Assembly (NCBI GenBank): GCA_964652075.1
Contig: CAZYZQ010000051.1
Location: 1 to 15,541, forward strand
DNA: 15,541 nt
Source: CAZYZQ01 sp964652075
GTDB taxonomy: Bacteria; Bacillota; Clostridia; Oscillospirales; Oscillospiraceae
Direction of reading: 5' to 3'
This document shows positions 6,680 through 14,560 of the stretch, one piece after another (within the stretch, counting starts at the first letter, position 1; each line of letters begins with the position of its first letter). The notes beneath the pieces are model-generated. The model was not told the DNA's origin. It saw nothing but the letters and a program-made list of their open reading frames with translations, and did not search any database. The position numbers were made by a program, and so were the translations under genes.

Positions 6680-6687
6680 ATTCTATG
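6680..6687 (-). promoter_or_regulatory. Possible sigma-E type -10 element of spoIIP
   Basis: CATAGAAT on the minus strand, 36 bases before the spoIIP ATG, is close to the sigma-E -10 consensus CATACAAT (one mismatch). In Bacillus spoIIP is sigma-E dependent. The -35 region (around TTCTATC) is not a clear match, so this is tentative. Confidence 0.3.
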
Positions 6688-6775
6688 CACGCGCGAAGGG
6701 CGATAGAACCAAAAAATCCCGGCGGGGAAAACTCCCCTGCACTTGTCAAGTAAAAGTAGACACAAAAAAGCATAA

Positions 6776-6975
6776 TTACAAGAAGCCCAGTTCGGTTTTG
6801 TACTGAACTGGGCTTTTGTAACCCAAAGCAGCAGCGGGACGCTCAAAATTAAAGAAATGAACATAACGGTTCAGCAAATCCGGAACATTGTCTGTTTCAG
6901 CCAGACCGAAGTCCAAATACAGTTCAGTTTCTCTTCCTTACTGAACTTCCTGTGTGGCGTTCCTTTCTTTCCCAT
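6776..6975 (-). pseudogene. Fused IS3 transposase fragments (orfA start, orfB end)
   Basis: From ATG 6975 the frame reads MGKKGTPHRKFSKEEKL, a typical OrfA beginning, and soon meets a stop. In another frame the end reads LLNRYVHFFNFERPAAALGY then KSPVQYKTELGFL and stop (TAA 6776-6778), the usual C terminus of IS3-group OrfB. Nearly all of both genes, including the DDE catalytic core, is missing. The join lies around 6920-6930, so the fragment cannot encode an active transposase. Confidence 0.8.
6783..6815. terminator. Hairpin inside the IS remnant
   Basis: AAGCCCAGTTC (6783-6793) and GAACTGGGCTT (6805-6815) form an 11-bp stem, extendable by two pairs, over the last codons of the orfB remnant. 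It is followed by TT on the plus strand (CTTTTG in total). Such stems near IS ends can block transcription entering the element. Confidence 0.45.
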
Positions 6976-7084
6976 CTTTCCTCTTCCTTATCTTCATTAT
7001 ACAGCAAAAAGTAGACACCCGCGCTCTTTTGTGAGTGTCTACTTCCATTTTACAGGTGCGCAGATTGTTCTGCGCGGGCGGTTT

Positions 7085-8797
7085 TTATGCGTTGTGGAAG
7101 CGGATGGACTTGAGCTGCACCGGGCCGTTTGCAACAATCCGGAGCTTGTATTCCTCGCGCGGCGGGAGGATGCAGAGCGGCTGAGAGACGCCGAGCGCCT
7201 CGCCGAGCGGCGCCTCGCCGAGAAGCATCTCACCGTCGTAGAGCTGCACCGCGCCCTCTGGCAGGCCGCGGCCTTCGACAGTCACGGCCGTCGGCGCGGT
7301 GACAAAGCGGATCGAGTAGTACGCGTCCTCACCCGGCTGCAACTCGAGCAGTAGGCTCGTCAGCGGGTTGAAGGGTGGCTGGACGTGCTCGTCGGGGTAC
7401 ATATCGAACCCGGGGCGCGGCTCCTCAAGGCCGGGCATCCAGACAAGCTTGGTGTGATCCTCCACGCGGAAGTTCAGAAGATTCGAGAAATCCCACCGGC
7501 CCATGTAGCGGCTGCCGTCGGGGGTCAGATTGTCGTAGGCGGCCGCCGGAATCTCCTGTTCCGGCTTGCGCAGGGTGACGCGGATGAAATCCTTGTTGTG
7601 GCGGCAGTTTTCGTACTTAATCGCCTCGAGCAGCTCGTCAAAAATTTTCTGGCTTGCCTCGTACGACGGCTTCGGCCCGCCCGCGCAGAAGGTGCGGATG
7701 CGCTCCCAGTCCTTTGGCAGCGTGTACTGCACGGCGTTGTAGGCGTGGTGGCCGTCGTCGTTCGACGTCTCACGCGCCGTTTTCCAGCACCAGAGGTTGA
7801 AGCCGATGCCGTAGTCCGCCGCAATGTTGTAAAATGCGGCGTTGGTGATCTCGTCGCTGCCGCCTTCCCCGATCCAGACCGGCACATTCAGCTCCCGCGC
7901 CTTGAGCAGATACGGGTACAGCTCCCGGAGCTCGGGGGAGAAGCCGTACATATGGACATGGATGCACCAGTTGTGGCACAGCGGATCGAAATCGTGGTCA
8001 AAGATCTGGTTCGAGCGGCTGAAGCAGCTGCCCTCCAGCGTGAACATGTGCTTCTTGTCGTTTTTCCGGATGACGGCGATTGCTTCGTCATAGAACCGGG
8101 CCAGCTTCGGCACAAAGTCGTGGTGGTTCGGCAACGAGACCGGCTCGTTGAGCAGATCGTAGCCGCCGACGATCCAGCGGTCCGCGTAGCGCGCCGAGAG
8201 CCTGTCCCAGATCGCGAGCGCGCGGCCCCAGCTCTCGTCGTCGGCAAACAGGTGGGGGTAGTTGTCATAGCCGCCGTCGCAGCAGGTCGCGGACTGCCCG
8301 CCGGGCGCGGCGTGCAGATCCAGAATCGCGTAGATGCGGTACGTTTCGCACCAGTCGAGCACGTCGTCAAGCATCCGGAAGCCGTCCTCAATCCAGCAAA
8401 GGCCCGGCTCCTCCTCCAGCAGCGCCGCCGCGTTGATCGGCAGGCGGACGGAGTTCAGCCCCAGCTCGGCCATCGTGCGGATGTCGATCTCAGCCAGATG
8501 GTTGCGCTGCCACTTGGGCCAGAACTCCGCGGCGTACTTGGTGCCGCACGTCTCGCGGAGCACCTGATCGAAGGTGCGGCGGCGGTCAAAGCGGTGCGGC
8601 GAGATGGTTCGCGGCGAAAAAATATCGCCGATCAGCCGGTAGCTCGTGGGCGCGCCGACCATGAACCCCTCCGGGTTCGTCCAGTTGCCCGCGCCGTAGC
8701 CCGCAAGGATGATCTCTTCACCGTCGCCGTTGACGATTTTCGTGCCCTGCGCGTGGAGAAAGCCCTTCACGCGGCTGTTGTCGAATTTGCTGCTCAT
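7085..8797 (-). CDS. GH5-family glycoside hydrolase, cytoplasmic
   Basis: The 570-residue protein is a TIM-barrel glycosidase. GH5 landmarks appear in order: RLPIN (118-122), ILDLHAAPGGQ (158-168), YDLLNEP (213-219) with the acid/base Glu218, HVHMY (280-284), and VWIGEGG (307-313) with the nucleophile Glu311. Both catalytic glutamates are present. Residues from about 400 to 570 form an extra beta-rich C-terminal domain of unclear type. There is no signal peptide, so it probably cleaves imported beta-linked oligosaccharides inside the cell; the exact substrate cannot be read from sequence. GGAGG lies 8 bases before ATG 8797. It is divergent from a ROK regulator, and a sugar-binding lipoprotein follows the regulator, consistent with a shared oligosaccharide locus. 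Confidence 0.9.
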   Translation of the reverse strand: MSSKFDNSRVKGFLHAQGTKIVNGDGEEIILAGYGAGNWTNPEGFMVGAPTSYRLIGDIFSPRTISPHRFDRRRTFDQVLRETCGTKYAAEFWPKWQRNHLAEIDIRTMAELGLNSVRLPINAAALLEEEPGLCWIEDGFRMLDDVLDWCETYRIYAILDLHAAPGGQSATCCDGGYDNYPHLFADDESWGRALAIWDRLSARYADRWIVGGYDLLNEPVSLPNHHDFVPKLARFYDEAIAVIRKNDKKHMFTLEGSCFSRSNQIFDHDFDPLCHNWCIHVHMYGFSPELRELYPYLLKARELNVPVWIGEGGSDEITNAAFYNIAADYGIGFNLWCWKTARETSNDDGHHAYNAVQYTLPKDWERIRTFCAGGPKPSYEASQKIFDELLEAIKYENCRHNKDFIRVTLRKPEQEIPAAAYDNLTPDGSRYMGRWDFSNLLNFRVEDHTKLVWMPGLEEPRPGFDMYPDEHVQPPFNPLTSLLLELQPGEDAYYSIRFVTAPTAVTVEGRGLPEGAVQLYDGEMLLGEAPLGEALGVSQPLCILPPREEYKLRIVANGPVQLKSIRFHNA

Positions 8798-8826
8798 TTT
8801 TCATTCCTCCGGTTTCAGTTTTTTTC

Positions 8827-8856
8827 AGTATAGCATACTTTGATCTAGCATGTCAA
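8827..8856 (-). promoter_or_regulatory. Promoter of the GH5 gene with overlapping inverted repeat
   Basis: On the minus strand TTGACA (8851-8856) and TATACT (8827-8832) are 18 bases apart. AGTAT-AGC-ATACT (8827-8839) is an inverted repeat over the -10 box and could be an operator, though repeats overlapping an AT-rich -10 arise easily by chance. Confidence 0.8.
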
Positions 8857-8896
8857 ATTAAGTTTTCACAAACACCACAGAAACGTGTTTTTGGGA

Positions 8897-8925
8897 TTGC
8901 GCAGCCGCCGGCCGGATGGTATAAT
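8897..8925 (+). promoter_or_regulatory. Promoter of the ROK regulator
   Basis: TTGCGC (8897-8902) and a perfect TATAAT (8920-8925) are separated by 17 bases, 37 bases before the start codon. Just upstream lies AAACAC (8870-8875) facing GTGTTT (8885-8890), a possible regulator site between the two divergent promoters. Confidence 0.75.
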
Positions 8926-8962
8926 AAAGCCAGTAAAATCGAAAAGCAGGAGAAACAGGAGC

Positions 8963-10150
8963 ATGGCAACACTGAATACCGCCGATATCCGCAGCCTCAA
9001 CAAGCAGCGGATCGTGGACTTTATTCTAAAGAACCCGGGAATTTCACAGGCGCAGCTGCAAAAAAGAATCGGCCTGTGCAGCCAGACCGTCAATAAGGTG
9101 CTGAAAATCCTCGAGGAGGAGCAGATCATTGCGCGCGGCGAGGTGTTGCAGTCCACCGGCGGCCGCCCGCCCATTGCGCTGCGTATCAAGGCGGATGCGA
9201 AATATGCCATTGGCGCGGATGTGTCGGACAATACCATTATGATCTGCGTTGTCGATCTGCAGGGCGATGTTGTGGCGCTGCGGACGGAGCAAATCGGCCA
9301 GCAATGGATGCCGGACGGCAATAATATGGCCTCCGCGGAGCTGCTGACCGCGTATGTCGCGAGTACCGTGACAACCTTTGAAGAGAACGTCTTCACCTCG
9401 CTGCTGCCGAAGGCGGTGCAGGCGCTGCTGGACGAGCTGAGCATTGCGCGGGAAAGGATTCTCGGCTTGTGCCTGACGGTGCCGGGATGGATTGAGAAAG
9501 ATGTTTGGCGCGTCGGCGCCTTGAAAATCGACATCGGGAGGATCCGCGCGGCGAACGAGGAGGCGCTGGGGATTCCGTTCAGCGTCATCCGCAAGGAGGA
9601 GGCGATCGGGCTGTCGGAGAGCCGTCTGCTGGAGCAGCCGAACATGCTGAGCCTGTTTCTGGACGGCGGCGTCGGCGGCCTGCTGGTGGCAAACGGCGCA
9701 TCAGATGCCGGGACCTTCGGCCATTCCTGGAGCGTGGGCCATATCCTGCTGCACCCCTACGGCCGCCCCTGCCCCTGCGGGCGGAGCGGATGCTTCGGCG
9801 CATATTGTTCCTCTTTTACCCTGCTAACGGAGAAATATCCAACTTACGAGGCGTTTTTTGGCGCGGTGGAGAGCAGAGCATTCGACGCCTCCTCCCTGTT
9901 TTTCGCCTATCTGAAGGATCTGGCGCTGGGGCTGTGTACGCTGGCGGCGCTGGTGGACCGGCCCATTGTGCTCTCCGGGGCCATGGCGGATTGGCTGGAG
10001 CCATATTTGCCGCAGCTGGAGCAGGAGGTGGCGCAGGTCAACGGGTCGGACTTCCGGGTGCAGTTCTCCCTTGGCAGGCTGCGCAAAAACGCCGCCGCGG
10101 TCGCTGCGGCGCTGCGGCAGCAGCAGGAGTATCTGGCGAAGCTGGTGTAA
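8963..10150 (+). CDS. ROK-family transcriptional repressor (NagC/XylR type)
   Basis: A 395-residue protein with an N-terminal winged helix (about 10-70, including SQAQLQKRIGL and QTVNKVLKILEEE, ending STGGRPP) joined to a ROK sugar-kinase-like domain. The zinc site CPCGRSGC (270-277) is kept, though the Glu that usually follows is replaced (CFGAY). The position of the kinase motif with catalytic Asp (normally N-D-A) reads KEEA (211-214), so it should bind but not phosphorylate sugar, as is common for ROK repressors. AGGAG lies 10 bases before ATG 8963. It is divergent from the GH5 gene and upstream of a sugar-binding lipoprotein; it most likely senses the sugar they handle. The ligand is not known. 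Confidence 0.92.
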   Translation: MATLNTADIRSLNKQRIVDFILKNPGISQAQLQKRIGLCSQTVNKVLKILEEEQIIARGEVLQSTGGRPPIALRIKADAKYAIGADVSDNTIMICVVDLQGDVVALRTEQIGQQWMPDGNNMASAELLTAYVASTVTTFEENVFTSLLPKAVQALLDELSIARERILGLCLTVPGWIEKDVWRVGALKIDIGRIRAANEEALGIPFSVIRKEEAIGLSESRLLEQPNMLSLFLDGGVGGLLVANGASDAGTFGHSWSVGHILLHPYGRPCPCGRSGCFGAYCSSFTLLTEKYPTYEAFFGAVESRAFDASSLFFAYLKDLALGLCTLAALVDRPIVLSGAMADWLEPYLPQLEQEVAQVNGSDFRVQFSLGRLRKNAAAVAAALRQQQEYLAKLV

Positions 10151-10177
10151 GGCGGCTCCGGAACTGCAAAGAAAGAG

Positions 10178-10216
10178 AACATGTCATGGCAGAATGCGCC
10201 ATGACACGTTTTTCTT
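10178..10216 (+). terminator. Terminator after the ROK gene
   Basis: TGTCATGGC (10182-10190) pairs with GCCATGACA (10198-10206) around AGAATGC; AAC/GTT outside extends the stem past one mismatch. TTTTTCTT follows at 10209-10216. It lies about 30 bases after the ROK stop. Confidence 0.85.
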
Positions 10217-10295
10217 ACCCATGCAGACGTGCGAATTGGATATTTTTCACGGTTTTTACCTCTATAATTTGTCTATTTTTTCTTCACAAACCCTC

Positions 10296-10324
10296 TTGCG
10301 TTTTTGGCTGGCATCCTTTATACT
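10296..10324 (+). promoter_or_regulatory. Promoter of the binding-lipoprotein gene
   Basis: TTGCGT (10296-10301) and TATACT (10319-10324) are 17 bases apart, about 55 bases before the start codon. TTCACAAAC sits just upstream (10283-10291); the same nine bases occur in the GH5/ROK intergenic region at 8865-8873. Confidence 0.65.
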
Positions 10325-10335
10325 GACATTACATC

Positions 10336-10352
10336 GTTCTACAAGATAGAAC
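10336..10352. promoter_or_regulatory. Candidate operator in the lipoprotein-gene leader
   Basis: GTTCTA-CAAGA-TAGAAC is a perfect 6+6 inverted repeat starting 12 bases after the -10 box, within the first transcribed bases. Position and symmetry suit a repressor site. It is not repeated at the GH5/ROK promoters, so which protein binds it is unknown. Confidence 0.45.
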
Positions 10353-10379
10353 AAAGTAAATTTGGAGGAGGACACTACA

Positions 10380-11755
10380 ATGAAAACCTTGCAAAAGCTG
10401 CTTGCACTCCTGCTGGTTGCCGTCCTGTGCGTCGCACTGCTTGCGGCCTGCGCCAGTGATAAGCAGGGCAGCACAACGCCCGACAACGACGCGGAGGGCA
10501 GCACGAACGACCCGGAAAACGAGGAGGAGGACTACAGCGCTCTGTCCGTTGAGGACGCTGATGTGCTCGAGTTCTACATGATCGACATCAACACCTCCCA
10601 CGCAAATGACCAGGCTGTTATGGATGCCGTCAACGCCATCACCGTTCCGGCCATCGGCGCGGCTGTCCACATCACCTATATGGATATGGGCACCTACGGC
10701 ACCCAGCTCTCCATGGCCATCTCCGGCGGTGAGCAGGTCGATATTGCAAACTTCAGCTATGTCTCTCCGTGGGCGGCTTACACCGCAAACGGCCAGGCGA
10801 TGCCGCTTGATGATCTGCTTGCCGAGTATGGCCAGGACATCATGGCAGTTGCCGGCCCGTACATGGAAGGCATGAAGGTCGGCGGTGTCACCTACGGCGT
10901 GCCGGTCCTGCGCAACAACATTTCGGATGCTTACTTCACGTACAATTCCGCCGTCTCCGATGAGCTTGGCATCAACATGGACGAGGTCAAGACATGGGCA
11001 CAGCTCGAGGAGGTCTTCGAGCGCATCAAGAACGAGACGGAGATGTACCCGATCGGCGGCTCGCGCGGCCTTGTCGGTGAGCTGTCCGGCTTCTTTGACC
11101 CGGAGAACATCGCCATTGACATGTATGATCCGCTCGGCGATCCGCTCTATCTGCTCTACGGCGCAGAGAACAACACCGTCGGCAGCGTCCAGGAGAACGA
11201 GCTGAATGTCAACAAGTACAAGATGCTCGCTGACTGGAACGAAAAGGGCTATGTCTATCCCGACACCTTGACGAACCAGGAGATGAACTCCTCTATGCTA
11301 CAGGGCCAGGGCATCATCTTCTGCCAGTTCGGTGCTACCGAGATCGGCGCGAAGGTCTCCTACCAGCAGCAGACCGGCCTTGATACGGTTGAGCCGATCA
11401 AGATTGGCTCCGGCGTCATGAACAGCTCCAGCTTCACCATCTGGCCGACGATGATTCCCGTTACCGCCGCCTACCCGGAGAAGGCAATGCAGTTCATCAA
11501 CCTCTGCTACACGAATGAGGAGCTGATGAACACCTTGATCTATGGTATTGAGGGCGTTAACTACGTGCTGACCGAGAACGGCGAAGCTGCCTATCCGGAG
11601 GGCGCTGATCCGGTCTCCTGCGGCTACCACATGGGCGAGTGGATCTTCGGCAACACCTTCCTGCTCAAGCCGTGGGCTGGTAACGGCCCGGATTTCCAGG
11701 CCGAGGCCAAGGCCGCGCTGGAGGCCGCTGAGATCTCCCCGTACATGGGCTTTGC
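10380..11755 (+). CDS. ABC-transporter sugar-binding lipoprotein, 3' end lost in gap
   Basis: The first 458 residues of an extracellular solute-binding protein of the LplA/DUF3502 type are present. It has a lipoprotein signal with lipobox LAAC (Cys24), then an acidic Ser/Asn-rich linker (about 25-50), then the type-2 binding fold. Near the end, LINTLIYGIEGVNYVL-like (MNTLIYGIEGVNYVL) and MGEWIFGNTFLL are typical of DUF3502 proteins. It would deliver an oligosaccharide to an ABC importer at the cell surface. AGGAGG precedes ATG 10380; an in-frame TTG at 10362 is rejected. Relatives are about 500-550 residues, so some tens of residues are missing. The usual two permease genes are not seen and may lie in the gap. 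Its frame stays open across the Ns only by chance. Confidence 0.9.
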
Positions 11756-11855
11756 NNNNNNNNNNNNNNNNNNNNNNNNNNNNNNNNNNNNNNNNNNNNN
11801 NNNNNNNNNNNNNNNNNNNNNNNNNNNNNNNNNNNNNNNNNNNNNNNNNNNNNNN
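11756..11855. other. Scaffold gap of 100 Ns
   Basis: Exactly 100 undetermined bases, the conventional filler for a gap of unknown length. The sequence on the left encodes a binding lipoprotein and on the right an esterase, so one or more gene ends, and possibly whole genes, are missing. Adjacency of the two sides depends on the scaffolding. Confidence 0.98.
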
Positions 11856-12998
11856 GCGGCGACATTCTGCTTTGACGCGCCGTCCTTATCGCGCGCGTCG
11901 GTGATCGGCGACTGGATGTTCTCGGATGCCGCCCACTCCTGCCGCTGGAATTCCGGCCGCATCTGGCCGGAGAAGTGGCGGCCGGACTGCTTCCCGCACA
12001 CGCTTCTCGGCCTGAAGGGAACCCCGGAGGGGCTGGAAAAGCCAGCGGACGGCCCGCTGGACATTGCCAGCCTGCCCTTCGACCGGGATATTTTGCGGCT
12101 GGGACTGTATGAGATGGAGAAAGATCCGAGCACCGGCGTCTTCTCCCGTACGATCCCGCTGCCCTCCGACACGTACAGCTACCGCTTTGTGCTGGATATC
12201 CCGAACGGCGACCCGCTTTTCATGCAGACGATGCCGGACCCGACGAATCCGCCGCTTTTGCCAAATGCGTTCAGCCAGATTTATGTGCCGTTTGACCCGG
12301 CCCGGCAGACGGACGATCGCAGCATCGAAGCGCCCATCGCGTCTGAGAGCCGCTTGGAGACGGGCGTTTGCCGGGATATCCCGCTTGTCGTCTATCTCCC
12401 GGCGGGCGATTCGCCCGCGGGGAAATACCCGACGCTCTATCTCAGCGCGGGCGGCGGCGACAGCGAGACAAGCTGGGTCACGCAGGGCGCGGCGAAAGCA
12501 ATTTTGGATCACCTGATTGCGGACGGCAGGCTCGAGCCGACCATTGTTGTGATGATGAACTACAACCTGCTCGGCTGGAACTCGGACGCCTGTATCGCGC
12601 ATCTCACACAGGCGCTGGTGCCGCAGATCGAGGCAGCCTATGCCGCGGACCCGAGGCCGGCGCGCCGCGCCTTCGCCGGGTTCTCGGCGGGCGGGCTGTT
12701 CGCGTTTGACCTCTACGCGGCGCGCCCGGCGGAGTTTGGCTACTTCGGCATCTGGAGCGGCGGCCAGCGCGGTGAATGTGACTTTTCCCGCCCCGCGCTG
12801 CACCGCCCGGTGCTGCACATCGGCGCGGGCCTGTACGACGACGCGTTCTATGCCTTCGCCTATCCGTTGCAGGACAAGCTCGACGCGGCGGGCATCGCGT
12901 TCTCCAGCCGCATCCCGCGCGGCGGCCACCAGTGGGCCGTGTGGCGCAAAATTCTGGAGGACTTTGCAGGGCGCGTACTGTGGAAGGAGAGAAGCTAG
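11856..12998 (+). CDS. Esterase with N-terminal Ig-like domain (5' partial)
   Basis: The visible 380 residues begin in mid-protein after the gap. The first part (about 1-150) resembles the beta-sandwich (E-set/CBM48-like) domain found before XynZ/Fes-type esterases: SVIGDWMFSD, then TYSYRFVLD and MPDPTNPPLLP. The second part is an alpha/beta-hydrolase of the putative esterase family (PF00756): the nucleophile serine lies in AGFSAGG (codon 12684-12686), a likely acid in GAGLYDDAFY, and the His in RGGHQWAVW (codon 12927-12929). Relatives include feruloyl, enterochelin and acetyl-xylan esterases, so it should hydrolyse an ester of a sugar, phenolic acid or similar compound. Whether it has a signal peptide is hidden by the gap. 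Its stop is one base before the next gene. Confidence 0.85.
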   Translation, partial: AATFCFDAPSLSRASVIGDWMFSDAAHSCRWNSGRIWPEKWRPDCFPHTLLGLKGTPEGLEKPADGPLDIASLPFDRDILRLGLYEMEKDPSTGVFSRTIPLPSDTYSYRFVLDIPNGDPLFMQTMPDPTNPPLLPNAFSQIYVPFDPARQTDDRSIEAPIASESRLETGVCRDIPLVVYLPAGDSPAGKYPTLYLSAGGGDSETSWVTQGAAKAILDHLIADGRLEPTIVVMMNYNLLGWNSDACIAHLTQALVPQIEAAYAADPRPARRAFAGFSAGGLFAFDLYAARPAEFGYFGIWSGGQRGECDFSRPALHRPVLHIGAGLYDDAFYAFAYPLQDKLDAAGIAFSSRIPRGGHQWAVWRKILEDFAGRVLWKERS

Positions 12999-12999
12999 C

Positions 13000-14547
13000 A
13001 TGGAATTTCCCGAGCGCTGTGCCGGCATGAGCAACCTCGTCTATCGCCTTGTGCAGCAGTTTAATCGCGGCGCGTATGCGCAGGCGGCGGCACTGTTCCA
13101 CACCGGCTGCGGCCGTGTTACGATTGACCGGCTTGGCGTCGATGCGGCGGGTTACGCCGGCCTGGCGGAGGCGCTGCGCACCCTGCGCCCCGCCGCGCGC
13201 GAGATCAGCATGACGAAAGCGCCGAACTACTTCCAGCCGGACGCGGCCGGCGCGCACCTCGTCTGCGACAGCTACACCTACCGCTTTACGCCGCGCGATG
13301 CGACGCTCTACATCTGCCGCATCGAGGCCGACGCGCGGGAGGAGAACGGCGCCCTGCGCCTGACGGGGCTGGCGTGGCGCACAATCCAGTCCATGGTGCC
13401 GTGGCAGGGGGCTGCCGCGCGCGCAAAAAATGCACCTGCGTATGTACCGCTGCCGCCGGAGGGCGCGTGTCCGCCCGCCGACTATGTCGCGATTCGCAAT
13501 CTGCAAAACTACTTCTTCGAGCGGCCCCTGAACGGCCGGCTGCCGCTGCTGACCGATGATGTACGCCTGCAAATTGACGGCTGGTGTGACCTCGTGGGAA
13601 AAGACGCGGCACGCGCGCAGCTTGCCGCGTGGACGCAGGCGGAGCGGGATGACCATGGCCGCCTGATTCTGGTCGGGCTGACCGGAACACCGGTGATCAC
13701 GGCGCGTGGAGCGGACGCGGCGGCCAGCTTTCTTGTGGAGCTGTTCGACACGAACCGCCTGTGCTGCGCTGATACGCTGATTCGCACATTCTATGATCTG
13801 CACGCCGCCTACCGCCGCGTCTCCGGCGAGTGGAGGATCTCCGAAATGACGCTCCGGAAGCTGGACAGTCTCCCGCCGGAGCCCTATGACGGCGGCGTGC
13901 GCTACGACCATATGTCGCAGTGCCCGGGCCAATGGATCGGCGGCAACACGCCGACCGGCCACAGCGCGCCCGCGGACGTCTTCGCAATCGAGACGCTGAT
14001 CTCCCACTGGGTCTATGCCAACCGGCGCGGTGAGATGCTGCATTTTTACAGGCGGCATATGCAAAACCCGAAGACGCAGCCGGTTCTGCATATCTGTAGC
14101 CGCGGGGAGGAGGCCTCGCCGCCCATCACCGGCGGCGAAGCCATCGCCGCGCGCCTGGCCGGGATGGACAGCCAGTTCCACCTGCACTTTTTCAGCTACC
14201 ACGCCGAGACGACGCCGGTCATTGAAATCGCGCCGGACGGCTGCCATGCGCGCGGCACCTGGTTTGACCACAGCGCGACCTGCCTGTACGGCGACCGCCG
14301 CGAAGACGGCATCGTGCCGTACATGCCCTTTGTCTTCAAGTACAACCATGCCTTTGAAAAGATCGGCGGCGTGTGGTATCTGACCCATTTCTACGGCAAG
14401 CCGCTCATCAGCCTGCGGGACTGGTACTTCGACCCCGCCGCGACCGAGGGGCTGGCGGGCGAGGACAGCGGCGAGAACTATCCGCTCCCGCGCGGTTATC
14501 TGGAACACAACCAATGGTACTTACCGGGCGAGGCCCGAAAAGACTGA
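13000..14547 (+). CDS. Protein with three tandem NTF2/SnoaL-like domains
   Basis: A 515-residue soluble protein without signal peptide or membrane segment. Three stretches share the cone-shaped NTF2/SnoaL pattern: about 10-134, 160-288 and 325-478. Each starts with helices predicted to line a pocket and ends with the family's final strand pattern: LTGLAWRTIQSMV, GEWRISEMTLRKL and GGVWYLTHFYGKPL. Domain 3 is the clearest (SHWVYANRRGEMLHFY ... ARGTWFDHSATCLYG). NTF2-like proteins include isomerases, dehydratases, cyclases and plain ligand binders; catalytic residues cannot be assigned here. A tandem of three is unusual, since most bacterial members have one. AAGGAGA lies 9 bases before ATG 13000. 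It is tightly coupled to esterase genes on both sides, so it probably acts on, or holds, their substrate or product. Confidence 0.75.
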   Translation: MEFPERCAGMSNLVYRLVQQFNRGAYAQAAALFHTGCGRVTIDRLGVDAAGYAGLAEALRTLRPAAREISMTKAPNYFQPDAAGAHLVCDSYTYRFTPRDATLYICRIEADAREENGALRLTGLAWRTIQSMVPWQGAAARAKNAPAYVPLPPEGACPPADYVAIRNLQNYFFERPLNGRLPLLTDDVRLQIDGWCDLVGKDAARAQLAAWTQAERDDHGRLILVGLTGTPVITARGADAAASFLVELFDTNRLCCADTLIRTFYDLHAAYRRVSGEWRISEMTLRKLDSLPPEPYDGGVRYDHMSQCPGQWIGGNTPTGHSAPADVFAIETLISHWVYANRRGEMLHFYRRHMQNPKTQPVLHICSRGEEASPPITGGEAIAARLAGMDSQFHLHFFSYHAETTPVIEIAPDGCHARGTWFDHSATCLYGDRREDGIVPYMPFVFKYNHAFEKIGGVWYLTHFYGKPLISLRDWYFDPAATEGLAGEDSGENYPLPRGYLEHNQWYLPGEARKD

Positions 14548-14560
14548 AAGGAGAAACAAT

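Larger units (their letters stand above)
6744..7054 (-). mobile_element. Internally deleted IS3-family element remnant
   Basis: The 311-base segment is bounded by imperfect 20-base inverted repeats, 16 of 20 matching: left TGTCAAGTAAAAGTAGACAC (6744-6763) and right GTGTCTACTTCCATTTTACA (7035-7054), so the ends are TG...CA as in IS3 elements. Inside, on the minus strand, are the first codons of an OrfA-like protein and the last codons of an OrfB-like transposase. A second inverted copy of AGTAGACAC lies at 7010-7018. I see no clear target-site duplication. It is non-autonomous and sits between spoIIP and the GH5 gene. Confidence 0.75.

Noticed and set aside
7058..7075. GH5 terminator GCGCAG-AACAAT-CTGCGC (minus strand)
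   Set aside because: The stem is only 6 bp and no U-run follows on the minus strand; it may be the remains of a terminator cut by the IS remnant, but this cannot be shown.
7385..8833. 482-residue plus-strand frame opposite the GH5 gene
   Set aside because: The minus strand has both GH5 catalytic motifs, a good ribosome binding site and a promoter; the plus frame has none of these.
12604..14514. 636-residue minus-strand frame opposite the NTF2-like gene
   Set aside because: It spans a gene boundary on the other strand, is Arg/Ala/Gly-rich and has no ribosome binding site or domain; the plus-strand genes are tightly spaced with good ribosome binding sites.
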